Numbered from the stretch's first letter, positions 1-11,390 are shown. The stretch: DNA of 64,000 nt from Cocos nucifera (GCA_006176705.1 QRFJ01007117.1:62001-126000); one strand, 5' to 3'. Program-made: numbers and translations. The notes: a model not told the origin generated them from the letters alone.

Positions 1-441
1 CCACCATGTGGCATCCTATGATTCACCATCTTTTGCTGTGCTGGCAGTCTATGGTTGGTTTCATGGACCGGTCGATCGGTTTACTGTGCATCGACGGGCC
101 TAATGGGCTAACGGGCAGTGAGCTGGCACTGTGGGTTGGTGGGCTAGCTTCTCTGGCTGGGATGGCTTCTTTAGCATGGTGACTATCTTTATGCGACTGC
201 GTTGGCTGAGCCATTTTAATTTTAAATTTATTTATTTATTTTTATTTCTTTAAAAATTTATATAGGATCCAATTTAAATCGATTTGCTCCAAATTTGTTT
301 CATTTGAACAAAAAAAATGATCTCTTTTTATTGATAAATATATTTTTTAAAATAAATAAATAAAAATATTTAATTCTTAAAAATAAAAATAAATTAATTT
401 ATAAATTAATATTTTTATTAGTAAATTTATGATACTCATCA
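1..441 (-). mobile_element. LTR fragment of the Athila-like gag-only family (window edge)
   Basis: The first 441 bases align by eye with the right part of both LTRs of the element at 29499-36631, in the same orientation. Shared landmarks are the CCACCAYGTGGCA start, the GGCTGAGCCATTTT stretch, the AT-rich tract and the end ATTTATGATNCTYATCA. The copy is much more diverged than the two inner LTRs are from each other. Sequence after 441 is unrelated and no polypurine tract follows. It is therefore either the outer edge of a minus-strand element lying to the left of the window or a solo LTR. Confidence 0.75.
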
Positions 442-1157
442 GCGAGTCCAGTGTGTAGGTCTATGTGTGGCCCACATGCAAGTGAGCCCAAGATGCACGT
501 GCAGCCCACTATGTGTGGGCATGGTCCAAACCACATGGTCCACCACAGCCCATGGGTGCCACATGGTCCATGCCTCTACGTGCACCCTTTGGTGGTTCAC
601 GGCCAAAATATGTAGTGCAGAGAGGCCTTTAGGCATGATCTGATGGCATTGAATGATTGTGGTTTGATCAGACAGTCAGATGGCTAGTTTGAGTCCTAAC
701 GGGAGTTCTAAAATCTACTGGGACTCAGGATTTGGGTCTTTAAAAGGCCTTGATGATCTGTGGAGCATTGTGGTGGTTCAGCAGTAAAGGGTAGCAACCG
801 AGAGGGCATAACAACCAACAGAAAGCAAAGGCGTAGCAGCAATGCTTTAGACAGACTATCAAATAATGATTAAAGCTATAAGGATTCTCCTAGAGAGAGA
901 GTTTTAAGGGATTATGCTTCTTGTTGAGAGAGAAGGATTCATGTATGAGGGTTGAGAGTATGTGATCTCCTCTTATAAATTTTTTCTTTTCTCATAGTGA
1001 AACTTGCATTCCCGAGGCGAGACTTAAGCTGATCCATATATTTAATTGTGTCTTTTTCTTTGTATCTCTTCTTTTTTTTTGTTGCAGTATCAATATTGTC
1101 ATCGACATTCTGATCTTGATCTAGGAAGATCCGTATTTCATATAAGAGATTTTTTCA
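442..1157 (+). mobile_element. Degenerate copia-like LTR with primer site
   Basis: This stretch has no credible gene. It has the layout of an LTR: a TATA-like TCTTTAAAAG at 738-747, then a transcribed-looking leader, ending in TTTTTCA at 1157. At 1163-1174 follows TGGTACCAAAGC, two changes from the initiator-Met tRNA primer site TGGTATCAGAGC. The left boundary is hidden by the relic at 1-441, and the internal region stops within about 40 bases of the primer site. The element is therefore a truncated remnant. Confidence 0.5.
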
Positions 1158-1203
1158 ATAAGTGGTACCAAAGCAAGTAGTATCACGACAAGATGCTAGT
1201 TAA

Positions 1204-1467
1204 ATTTGATCTAGACCGACCATCTCCATCTTGATCAATCACCAACTAGAATAAGATAACATCACTCTGATTATTTATTACTTTCTTTATTGTTATTCTA
1301 AAGTCCAACTTTACTTAGGCATCGGAGGACCCAATTAGAACAAATTTTATGAGCTTCTTTATTCTTTTTATGGACATATCCACAACTCCAAGATAAATTA
1401 TATTCTGCTATCATGAATCGAGTAATGCCCTCCAAATGGTTCTAGTCAAGCTAGATTTTGGCAGCAA
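1204..1467 (+). repeat. LTR end plus Tat-type primer site (left copy)
   Basis: About 260 bases are repeated, diverged, at 3915-4181. Both copies run from a GACCATCTCC-rich stretch, through CCAAGATARATTATATTC, to the end TTTTGGCAGCAA. Directly after this left copy, 1468-1486 reads TAGATTGGTACTAGAGGAA, the degenerate primer-site region that also follows the Tat LTR at 44248. The pair looks like the 5' and 3' LTR ends of a small, pol-less Tat-related relic at about 1204-4181. The left edge of each LTR cannot be fixed. Confidence 0.5.
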
Positions 1468-1965
1468 TAGATTGGTACTAGAGGAAAGGTCTGAACCTTC
1501 GATCGTTCAGTTTTTCGTATATTTTTACTTTTTTTGTATCTTTCTATTACAGGTCGACATTCAATGTAAGGAAATAAAAAGATCCACCTCTAACCCCACT
1601 GAGCTACAATGAACTTAGAGTGACCTAGTTGAAGTCGACCTTAGCCAACCAAAAGGGGGGTATAACTCAGATAGAGACCCCCAACACTCCTTATACCATA
1701 TACAAGTTGAATAGACAATGATGTGCTCCTTATACCTGATATGAGTCGAGAGATGCTGACCTCAACCAACTAAAGAAGACCCCTAAAAATCGCTCCTCGT
1801 ATCAAAAACAAGTTGAGTTGAAGACCCAATGAGCCAAATGACTGACCTTTTCAAGAGAAAAGAACCAAGCATCGAAAGCGAGGAGAGCAGAAGCCCAAGC
1901 TTTGGCTCCTCGAGAAATACATTGATAAAAACCAAGATGGCTGAGCCCACCTAAAGCAATCATCA

Positions 1966-1985
1966 AATTAGCACCATCTGTGGGA
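1966..1985 (+). other. Second Tat-type primer binding site relic
   Basis: The sequence ATTAGCACCATCTGTGGGAA is a close match to the ATTGGCGCCGTCTGTGGGAA signature that follows 5' LTRs in many plant Tat-lineage elements. It implies that another LTR end lies just to its left (about 1560-1965) and a decayed gag region to its right, so two Tat relics overlap here. Confidence 0.45.
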
Positions 1986-2199
1986 AACAAGAACACCTCC
2001 CACCTCCATTCTTTGCTAGATCAAAACATCTTCAACATGATGACACCTTTGGTGCATCCACGAGCACCTCAAATCACTCAAAGCCCCTCCAAAACTCAAG
2101 ATCTAGGTCCATCCAAGCAACTAGAAAAAATCGACTGAGATCAGCATCAAATCGACCTCACAAAGACACTTGGCTCTGGTTGGAACCTCTAAATAAGTG

Positions 2200-2590
2200 C
2201 TTGAAAGCATATCGAATTCCGACTTGGACCTCCAAAGATGAAGGTCAGATGAGGACCAATCCAGGGATATCCAAGCTCTGGCTTGGATCTATGCCAAATT
2301 GGTTGGGAAAAGGCCGAGCACAAGGAGACACCCAACTCCAACTGGGACCTCCAAAATATAAGCTTTGGCTCCAGCTCTAGCCTCAACTTCAGTCAATCAA
2401 TTGGAAACACCCCGGCTCTAGCTAGGTCCTCCAAAATATAGGCTCAGGCTCTGACTCCAGCTCTAGCCAATTGATTATAGACACCCTAGCTCTGAGTAGG
2501 ATCTCCAAATCCTAACGATGAGGATAATTGACCGGAGCCTTTTGGCCTTGGTGAGGGCCTCCAAAATACGAGCTCAAAGTATATCAATCT
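2200..2590 (+). repeat. Degenerate tandem repeat (CCTCCAAAATA-GGCTC units)
   Basis: The motif GRYCTCCAAA recurs at about 2228, 2347, 2427, 2490 and 2550. It is followed by ATATARGCTC-type sequence and by CTCTGGCTCCAGCTCTAG segments. Spacing is roughly 60 or 120 bases. There is no coherent reading frame. It lies inside the non-coding interior of the relic Tat elements at the left of the window. Confidence 0.5.
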
Positions 2591-2712
2591 CAAATATGGA
2601 TGTAATAAGGTATGAGCACTACCAAATAATTTTCAATAACACTTAGAAGTTTTTGATCATAAAATAAATCAATTTGAGCACTTCATCCGAGCCAAAGAAA
2701 ATGGCTCAGGCT

Positions 2713-2806
2713 TAAAAGTAGAGGGCATATGATATGGTATAATGACCCTCCTAATGCCTCGGACTCAAAAGTGGATGGCATATGATATGGTATAATGACC
2801 CCCCCA
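2713..2806 (+). repeat. Two-copy direct repeat (GGCATATGATATGGTATAATG)
   Basis: Two adjacent copies of about 53 bases begin AAAAGTRGAKGGCATATGATA. They are almost identical over GGCATATGATATGGTATAAT and then diverge in the C-rich tail. No function is evident; it could be a duplicated U3 edge of one of the LTR relics. The stretch 2810-3250 holds no gene I can recognise. Confidence 0.5.
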
Positions 2807-3256
2807 AATGCCTACACCCACGTCTTTCTCCAATGCCCACAAACCCATGTCCTTCTCCAGTGCCCATGCTCATGCCCACATCCACTCTCATTAAAGCATC
2901 CCTCTCTCGCTTTCTATCTTGGGGGCTCCCATCGATCTCCTTTTCATCTCCACCAAACAACCATTTCCTATTTTGACGACTCTTTCTTCTCATGGCTCAA
3001 GACAACAAGTATATTAGATTTGGAGAGGAAATTATAACAAATCCCCATGGATTGGAGCTCTTTACATGCAGATGGCTGTTGGAGAACAAAGAAATAAAGG
3101 CCTTAATCTTTTAATATCATGGATATGGGGTGGAATGCATTATATATATAAGAGAGACAGAAACTCGGTTAGCAAAAGCAGGCCATGCAGCTTATGGATT
3201 ATAAGAGTCATGGGAAATCTTCTAGATTGCAAGGATATGTACCAAGTTTTAATAGG

Positions 3257-3450
3257 AATGGATCCTCTGCGATACTCAAAAAGTATCATAGGATGTTGTA
3301 CATAATAGGATGCCATCCATCACAAGATGGATGGCTACATGCACGCTCACACCGTGTATTAAATACTGGACAACTTTTCATCTTATGATGGACGACATCT
3401 AATCATGCACAACATCCTACAGTACCTTTTAAGTATCGCAGAGAATTCCA
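3257..3450. mobile_element. Foldback MITE
   Basis: Two inverted arms of about 60 bases flank a spacer of roughly 70 bases. The left arm begins near 3257 with AATGGATCCTCTGCGATACT. The right arm, read on the other strand from about 3450, begins AATGGAATTCTCTGCGATAC. Both continue through AGGATGTTGT and end near GGATG/AGATG. No coding capacity is present. Exact ends and target duplication are uncertain, so I do not assign a superfamily. Confidence 0.65.
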
Positions 3451-4448
3451 TTTCAAATTTAATGCCCTCATTGACAAAAAAAGAAAAAAATAAAAACATG
3501 ACTGAGGCCCTCAACTTTAGTTCTATCAACACTCAGGTTATCGCCACATACGATCGCTCCCTACTGATGCCCTCCTTATCAACAGCCTCATCACTCTTGA
3601 TGCTGTCATCCTCAATGTTACCTTTTGCCTAGGTTGGTACATCGTTACCAACATTGTTATCAACTATATTGACCTTGCCACCAGCATCCACTATAGAATC
3701 GCCATCATCGAGCTGACCATTCTCTAGATCAGATAGATACTAACCAAATCAAAACCTAAGGACAACTATCTCCAGATTGACTAGATGCCGACCAGATCTG
3801 ACCATCTCTAGATTGATCAGATACTTATTAGATCAAAATCTAAGGCTGACTATATCCAAATTAGCCAAACACCAACCAAATTCAACCATCTCCAGCTTAG
3901 CCAAATGCCGGCTAGATTCGATCCAAGCTAACCATCTCCAACTTGATCAAAAATTAACCAAAACAAGATAACACTGTTCTGATCATCTATTATTTTCTTT
4001 ATTGTTATTCCAAAATTCAACCTAATGTAGGCAATGGAGAGTCTGGCTAGAGCCAATTAGATGAGCTTTTTCATTCTTTTTATATGCAAATTCATGACTC
4101 CAAGATAGATTATATTCCACCACCGTGGATCAAATAGCATCCTCTAGATGGTTTTAGCCCGACTAAATTTTGGCAGCAACATATTTGTTGGAGGTTCTTT
4201 GTATTACATGTACGTCTCTTGTTTACTGCATTTTATAGGACTATACTGCTCGTTGATACCTAAAATTGTTGGGAATTTGAAGTTTCATATTGATTAGTAG
4301 ATAACGTATTAGTGTGGTTAGTTTGGAATTGTGTTTTCACACATTGGTTGTTGGACTTCTGATATGTCCATTCAACATGAATTCAAATGTATATATCAAA
4401 TAGTTCCCTCCTTCAAGGTGGACATAGTGAAGTCTTTTCTTTCAAATT

Positions 4449-5604
4449 TGTTACTACAAAATTTTGACCCTTGTCGGAATGGCTTGAGTGGGTAGCACTG
4501 AGTCTCCTGATGGCAAGACTTGCAAAGAAGTCCTGACCAAAGGTGACTTTGGTGGAAATCCTCCAATGCTCAAGTTAGAATTCTATGATAAAAATGAAGC
4601 ATGCGAGAGAAAAGAAAATGCCATACCTCAGGATCCCGTTGAAACCCCTATTTATAGACAAAGGTTAGAGTCATTCGCGAGGTATAATTCATGGATAGTC
4701 CTGATCGGATCGGGCATGACGTGTGATGTTTGTGGCTAAAATTCACAGGATTGGATAGTTATAGTTGCCTTATTTGAATCAAGGCTAGCTGTCATGAGGC
4801 AGTCATGAAAATTTGAAAATAGGATGTGGAAATCCCATAGTAGATCGAATCAAGCTGAGTTTGGGATGATAGAGAGCTAGGTCTGATTACCAGCAAGGTC
4901 AGTGCTAGGAGGAGATCAGTAGTTGCCAAATTCGCAAAAGAAAGTTGGCATATAGCAGGGTCGGATGCACCATACTCAAGTGGGCTTGAGAGCCATCAAT
5001 AGTGAGATCGATCCTTTCCAAACTCAGATTGTGTTGGAGCCAATCACTGGCAAGATCAAATGAATTGAAAATTGATAGGCCATGAGATTGGATGGTAATG
5101 AACCTAAAGAAATCGGTTGCCACCGGGCTTTGAACTCGAACTACGCCAAACCCAGGGGGAGCTAGAGAAGAGTTTGGCGGGTTGTTGGAATGGATGGATA
5201 CAAATCCAAAAGAAGAAGGACCATGGGCGACGTCAATTAGTACTGAACCCGAAGGGGCATCGAACTTAAAGGTAGCTATACCTGGATGGAGCTGGAGTAG
5301 GATTCGACAGACTATGAGCTCACGAAACTAGGATCAGTAGTCATCGAACTTAGCAGGAACCAACCATAATGAGGTCGAATGAATATGAGCTTAGAATAGA
5401 GGTTGAATGGTGTTCGGTGGCCACTAATCTCAGCAAAAAAATTTGGTGGTCACCTAAAAGAACCAGTGACACTCCGATGAACTCACCAATGGGGTTCGGT
5501 GGTTGGTGGACTTGGTTGAAGAGAAGATTTGGTTCATGATGCAATGGGGATCTGTGATGTCTAAGATGGCCATCTCTCTGGCGGGAATGATTTTACCTCC
5601 AACA
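4449..5604 (-). mobile_element. 3' LTR of Tat-A
   Basis: On the minus strand the LTR starts TGTTGGAGGTAAAATC (position 5604 leftwards) and ends TTTTGTAGTAACA (4449), giving TG...CA ends. It is preceded on that strand by a purine-rich tract AAGCAAGGGGCATG, a plausible plus-strand primer for DNA synthesis. Its 5' partner is not in the window, so age and target duplication cannot be read. Short ORFs inside it are not supported as genes. Confidence 0.65.
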
Positions 5605-5889
5605 CATGCCCCTTGCTTTCGAGTTCGGACCAAACTGGGTTCGGACGAAGAGAGCATTCTAGTTTGGACCAACCAAGGACATGCAATCGGTTGTTCAATC
5701 AGTTGGTGCATCGTTTTGGGAGAAGTGAAAAGACGTGTCATTTCAATCATTACAGAAAGGAGCTTCTTCTTTTGGCACGCTCCAAATTAAAAGAGCCACC
5801 TGACATTCTCTTAAGCCTATTAGACTTTGCTAGGTATCAATTGCCCATTAGCCAGTGACGATTTAGTATTTAGGCCGTACTGCCCCATC

Positions 5890-5905
5890 TACACCATAAA
5901 AGGCA
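5890..5905 (+). promoter_or_regulatory. TATA-like element of the Tat-A antisense gene
   Basis: CATAAAAGG at 5894-5902 lies outside the LTR, followed by a pyrimidine-rich stretch (5907-6300) that resembles a plant 5' untranslated leader and then by the ATG at 6308. This suggests the antisense gene has its own promoter. Inference only. Confidence 0.35.
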
Positions 5906-6307
5906 TCCTCAGGTGGTTTCTTTCTTTCTTTTATCTCTTGCAACTTTTCCATTTGAAGCAATCAAAGCTCTTTTGCTTGGAATTTTGCCTAAGTCTTCCT
6001 ATTTCGGTTGTCTCCTTCGGTCCTTCCATCCATCATCGTCAATCTTCGATTCCAGTCATCCCCTACTTCTTTTCCATCACCTACATGCTCACAGGTGGGT
6101 CTCCTTTACTTTTTTCCTTCAGGTTTTTCCATTTTCTATCTTGTTTCAAGATTTCATCTTCTTTCATCCATTCATTTCCTTTTTGTTGGCCTTTTTCTTC
6201 ATTTTCTTCTTACTTCCTTTTTCAAAGTTTCATGTCCCAGTCGTCTTCTCTAATCTTCTTGTTCATTATGCTTTTGAATTTATTTTCCTTCTCTCTTGTT
6301 ATTCACC

Positions 6308-9297
6308 ATGACTGGTCTCAATAGTTTGGTTGAAAACTTGACTTCAAAATCTTCTTCCTCGAGAAATGGTTCCTTGAAGTTGAGTTTGGGGTACGGTGGT
6401 GGGCCGATTTTTGTTCTAAGCACCTCTGTCTCCATCTTGGATTTGAATGATCTGGGCTTTATCCGAGCTCAGTTCGAAATCCCTCCCAGGTATGAGCTTG
6501 AGTTGCTGGGGCCAAGTGGCCACATTTGCACGCCTCCCTCAAGATGGCTCGAGCTTTACAAGGTAGCCTTCCAAGTTGGGCTTAAGTTGCCCATCCCTTC
6601 TTTTATCCTTAAACTATTCCACTATATGAAAATATCACTATCTTTGGTAGTTCCAAACTCTTTTTGCTTCATTATAGATTTTTTGGCCATTTGCTCTCTG
6701 AACGAGATTCAGCCTACTATTTTCCTCTTCTAATCTTTCTATATCATCAAGAGGCATCCCACTACCAAGGATTGGTGGTACATTTCTTCCTAGAGAAAGA
6801 TTGTGGACCTAATAAAAGGAGCTCCTTCCTCGGTGCATGGATGGAAGGAGTGGTTTTTATTTGTGTCAAGCCCTTCGATCGAAGATTGGGGGCTCCCTCA
6901 CTGGGGTCGGCCTAGAGGCTCACTTTTTTCGGTCCTGATGTTGGAAAAAGAGGAATCCGATCATGCTAAGGCTTTGTGAAAATATAAAATTTCTCCCTTA
7001 AAGCAATTATTGTTGGAGCAATCTCTCCATAGTTTCAGCCTTAGTCCAGCCGACCCCAAAGATGAAGATCCGGTTCGTAGTTTGCAGTTGTTTCTTTCTT
7101 TTTTTGACTTTGTTTTGGTCCATTGCAGAAATAAACTCAAAGAATTGGAGATGCTGAGGAAGGATATGTCAAGAAAAAAGAAGGCTTCAAGTTCGATGGC
7201 CAGTCGAAGAAGCCCAAGATGATGGCCGAAGTGGCACCTACTTTAGCTCCTGCTAAGACCAGAGTAGTCCTGGCTTCTCCTACCCAAGTTCATTCGCTGA
7301 AGTTGGCGGCACCAGCCCCCTAAGTTGGGGGGAGCCAAAGGCCTTCCCAACAAGTTGAAGAAAAGGATTTGGTTCAAATAGAGGCTACCATGGCGGAATC
7401 GGACTCAAGTTCAGTCGAGGTGAAGGCCACCATTGGCAACTTTAAAGTTGTCTGTCATCTGGTCAAGGAAAACCTTCTTCCAGTCAAGCTCAAGAAGATT
7501 GAGGAACTTAGTTTTCTTAGTCATTAGAAGAAAACTTTCACCCCCATTCTTAAGGTAAATTTGATTTTCTTCCCCTTCCATTGCCTTTGAGCTTTAAGTA
7601 CTAATCCCCTCCCTTTTGTACTTAGTTGAATCATTATGCAACTACCCTGATGAATGCCATTAGGACCGCTAGGTCAAAGCTGGCCAAAACTTTTAAGAAG
7701 GCTGTGGCTGCTTAGAAGGCGGCCAAAGCCAAAATAGAGCATCTAAAGGGGGCGTGTGAAAAGGTTGAGGCTGGAAAGGTGAAGGCCAAGGATGACAGGG
7801 CCTCGAAAAAGAAGCAAAGAAAAGTGGTGGAGGCCAAGGTCGTAGAGGTGGAGAAGGAAGCTGAGGGTCAAATTGCCAAGGTTGGGCACCTTGCTATGGA
7901 AGCCTTCCAAGCTTCACCTAAATTTTCTAAGATAAAGATGACATTCGGCGAAGAAGCCTTCATAGCTGGGCATGAGGAATGCTACCAGAAGATTGTAGCG
8001 CATCATCCAGAGTGGGATCTCTCCTTCTTAGATGATGAAGAGGAGCTAGATGATCTTCCTATGATGGTCGAAGCCCCTTCAATGAAGGAACCCCCATCAA
8101 GGTCGGTAGCTGAGGTACCTATGCTGGACACTTCCAAAGTCCGGTCGTTGCTAATGCCACCATTGCCACCACTCAAGGGGTCTGGCCAACTCGTCGACTT
8201 CGGTCATCCCCTAATCTAGGGTTGGAGAGGCCTGAACTTATACTTCTTTTTTTTTTTGGTTTTGCTGTAGAAGTTATTCCATCAAAGAAATAAGATTTAC
8301 TTGCATTTACCTTGTGACGTTTCTTAATTGTCAATCCTTGGATGCATGTTTTAGTTGGATCAGTGTGGACATTGTGGTCATCCTCTGATCTCCCTTTGCA
8401 TCAATCCTTTACCTCACACTATTCTCATCAAGGTTCATCTTGAAGCTCTTGAGAAGGAGGCAAGCTGGGCGAAGAAGAAGGCCACTACAGTTGAGTGGTG
8501 ACTCTCAAAAATAAAGAAGCACTTTTAGACAGCTTTAATTGAGATTAAGCATCTAAGGTCGGTCATCTGGCCGAACACCAAGGAGCATATCATCGAGAGA
8601 AATCAGTTGGAGGAATGCAAGTAGCTATTGAAGGTCGCCAAGGAGAAGACTTGGGGTTCGGCTATAAAAGCTGCTCAGTATTGGAACAAACTTGGCCTGG
8701 CTCAGGAAAAGATTTTGACTTTGGAATAGTGCATCAATTCGAATAAGGCCACTAAGGAAGCTAGGTGAGGAGCCAACGAGAAAGTTGTTTGGCTTCGAAA
8801 TCAACTTCACTTGGATAAAGAAAAAATCACAAGTCTTGAATGATGGTCTAATGAAAAAGGTGGTGTTTGAACCAAGTTGAGATGATCAGAGGTTATTAGG
8901 ATGCCACATGTTGGTGATTTTTGGAGCAAATTGATCTCAACTTGGAATATCGTCGTCACTCTATTCGAAGCTTAGAGTAAAGATAGGTCTGAGCTGACCT
9001 ACTTTGCATTGAGTTGGCAAAAAGCACAATAGCTAGAAAGGAGGCCGAAGAAGTAATTAGATGACTAGAGAAGATGCTTGTCATGATTTGACGTACTACT
9101 AATCTTAAGGTGTCAGACATATCGGCCATGGCACTTGATATTGGTTTTGAAGAGTGTGAGCACTTAGTCAAGTGGCTTTTTCTAGAGGTCGATTTTTCTC
9201 CCCTCGAAGGTCTGAGTTCAAGTCAAGCTGAGGCAAATATCGCTCCCTTAGGGTCGTTAGCAGCCAAAGACACTAGGAGCATTGAGCTGAATTAGTC
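6308..9297 (+). pseudogene. Antisense accessory gene of Tat-A (putative gypsy-type transposon protein)
   Basis: The reading starts at the ATG at 6308. Residues around FEIPPRYELELLGP, then the TPPSRWLELYKVAFQ and LKLPIPSF segments, resemble the plant 'putative gypsy type transposon' domain (Pfam Transposase_28), from memory of the family. The frame changes near 6664-6730. Then come basic and coiled-coil stretches: 7010-7222, 7230-7554, 7626-8219 and, with stops, 8430-8860. An intron with GT...AG ends fits 7555-7625. Two modules with a G-(F/H)-E-E-C core occur near 7960 and 9140. Several stops and frameshifts make it a pseudogene. It runs convergently to Tat-A pol. Its molecular role is unknown. 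Confidence 0.6.
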
Positions 9298-9542
9298 ATT
9301 GTAACACCTTTTTGTTTATTCATCATTTTGTTTTTTTTTTTACCTCTATGAGGTTGTTCACCTTTTGGGGTGTTAACGTTATAATTCAACTTTGTGCCTT
9401 AGCAATAAAAAATATATATTTTTTAAGCTCTCTCTATTTTTCAAATTCTCCTTTCAACTTTAGATAGCATTCAGAATTATCTCAATGTGGGACGAGATTT
9501 AATGTACCTCGGTATAGAACGAATTTAGGTTTCTCCAACTTT

Positions 9543-9990
9543 TCTTGTTTAAGAACAAGAGTTCTCTCACCTTTCTTATTTAAGAATGAGGGTTCTTCGG
9601 CCTACCTTGTTTAAGAACAAGGTTTATCTTCGACCTCTCTTATTTAAGAATAAGAGATCTCCGACCCCCTTCATTTAAGAACAAGAGTTCTCTAGCCTAT
9701 CTTATTTAAGAATAAGGTTTATTTTCAACCTTTCTTGTTTAAGAACGAGAGTTCTCTAACCTTCCTCATTTAAGAATGAGGTCTCTTTATCCTACCTTGT
9801 TTAAGAACAAGGTTTATCTTTGATCACTCTTATTTAAGAATAAGAGTTCTCCCATCTGCTTTGTTTAAGAATAAGAGTTTTTCAGTCGATCTTGTTTAAG
9901 AATAAAGTTTCTCTTCAACCTCTCATTTAAGAATGACAATTCTCTGATCTACCTCATTTAAGAATGAGGATTCTTCAGCCGATCTTGTTT
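9543..9990 (-). repeat. Tat-A 3'-region tandem repeat, about 31-bp hairpin units
   Basis: About fifteen units of roughly 31 bases, each centred on an inverted repeat with a TAAG loop, for example CTTGTT-TAAG-AACAAG, CTTATT-TAAG-AATAAG and CTCATT-TAAG-AATGAG. Units continue at 11310-11390 beyond the inserted solo LTR. The array lies between integrase and the accessory gene of Tat-A, the hypervariable post-pol region where Tat/Ogre-type elements often carry tandem repeats (established knowledge). No ORF crosses it. Confidence 0.85.
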
Positions 9991-9991
9991 A

Positions 9992-11309
9992 TGTTGCCTA
10001 GATAGAAAACCCAAGAGGGAGGATGAATTGGATTTTTAAAAATTTAAAGCAGATATGTGCAGTGATAAATGATTAAATTCTAAGTGAATCAAATATGAGA
10101 GCAAATAAAAGATACAATCAAGAGCACACACACAAACAAGAGAATTTTATAGTGGTTCGGTGCTCTTCCAGTACCTACATCCACTCTCCAAGCAAATTCT
10201 TGAAAATTTTACTATAATCCCGTAAGATTACAGTCGGACAATTTTTTTGGGCTCACTATCCAAAAACTCAATTAGTTTTTTTCTAGGTTCACCAACCACA
10301 ATTCTTACAAGGATCAGACAAACCAATCTGAATAAATAGAGAAGAAAAAAATCTCAAAATCCAAATTTTAGCCCCTGCTGAAACCAAGTACATGGAAAGA
10401 GAAAAAAAAATTTTATAACTCAAAATGCCCCTTTGAATGAGCAGAAAAGTTGTCCTTGCAATTCATTGAAAGCTTCTTTGAATACGTGGAGTTAATGCAC
10501 TTGAGGATTCTTCAAAGCTTGAGGAAACTGATTGATTGGAGATTGGATATTCGTTCAAGAATAGAACGTGCTTCACTTTCTCTCATTTTTCTTGGATCAA
10601 TTAAAAATAAGACTTCTTCTTTTTATATCTATAGTATTTTCTCTCTTTTGGTGATGATTGAAGCTCAAAGAAAATAAAATCCAATCATTGGAGAGCAGCA
10701 ACTAGCCGTTAGGATCGAAAAAATCTGATCTAGAACATTTCATCAAAAGATTATTACCGAGTCTCGAGATGTCTTGATTTATCTCAAGATGTCTCATCAG
10801 GTTACGAGACCTCTCAATTTGATCAAGAGAGTTCTCATCTTCAGTTACACGAAAAATCAGCTTTCTAAAAAAAATGGCTCATCTGAGACCAAGACCTCTC
10901 GATTCTGAATGAGACATCTCGTTGGAACTATGAGACCTTTTAAAAATCCTACAAGACCTCTCGCTCTCAGAGCACAGAAATTGAATTTCTATCATTTTAG
11001 ATCGAGAGCTCTCGAGATTCACTCAAGACCTCTCAAAATCGAGCTAGAATTGCATTTAGAAAGTGCCAGTCCACTTAAGAGCTCTCAAAAAAATTTTGAG
11101 ACATCTCAAAGACTGCTCTAAGATAATTTTGAGAAAATTTTTGCACAAATCAAGGAGATTCAATTTTTATTTAAATTTTATTTTATGTCTTTCTTATTTT
11201 GATCAAAGAGCTCTCTTTCTTCTGACATTGGAATACTTAAAATAAAATATATTAGTAATCATTTGCTTTAATATTTGGTCATGATCAAAATCAATTAGGA
11301 GGTTCAATA
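9992..11309. mobile_element. Solo LTR inserted in the hairpin repeat
   Basis: A 1,318-base insertion begins TGTTGCCTAGATAG and ends GGTTCAATA. It is flanked by the identical 5-bp direct repeat GTTTA (9987-9991 and 11310-11314). Removing it restores a perfect hairpin unit of the host array. The TG start, near-CA end and 5-bp duplication indicate a solo LTR, the product of LTR-LTR recombination. It has no convincing coding region. Its interior at 10750-11130 is dense in GAGANNTCTC palindromes. Confidence 0.75.
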
Positions 11310-11390
11310 GTTTAAGAACAAGGTTTCTCTTTGACCTCTCATTTAAAAATGAGAGTTTTCTGATCTACCTCATTTAAGAATGAGGGTTCT
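11310..11390 (-). repeat. Continuation of the hairpin tandem repeat
   Basis: Two to three further units follow the solo LTR: the other half of the split unit, then CTCTCATT-TAAA-AATGAGAG (8-bp stem) and CCTCATT-TAAG-AATGAGG. After about 11396 the repeat ends. 11397-11545 holds nothing I recognise. Confidence 0.8.

Noticed and set aside
5827..6324. 165-residue hydrophobic ORF resembling a multi-pass membrane protein
   Set aside because: It is a chance frame in the pyrimidine-rich leader of the Tat-A antisense gene; Phe/Ser/Leu richness follows from CT-rich DNA.
9543..9990. Regular repeats that could suggest a CRISPR array
   Set aside because: Units are contiguous hairpins without unique spacers, in eukaryotic transposon DNA. 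The same applies to 38846-39235.
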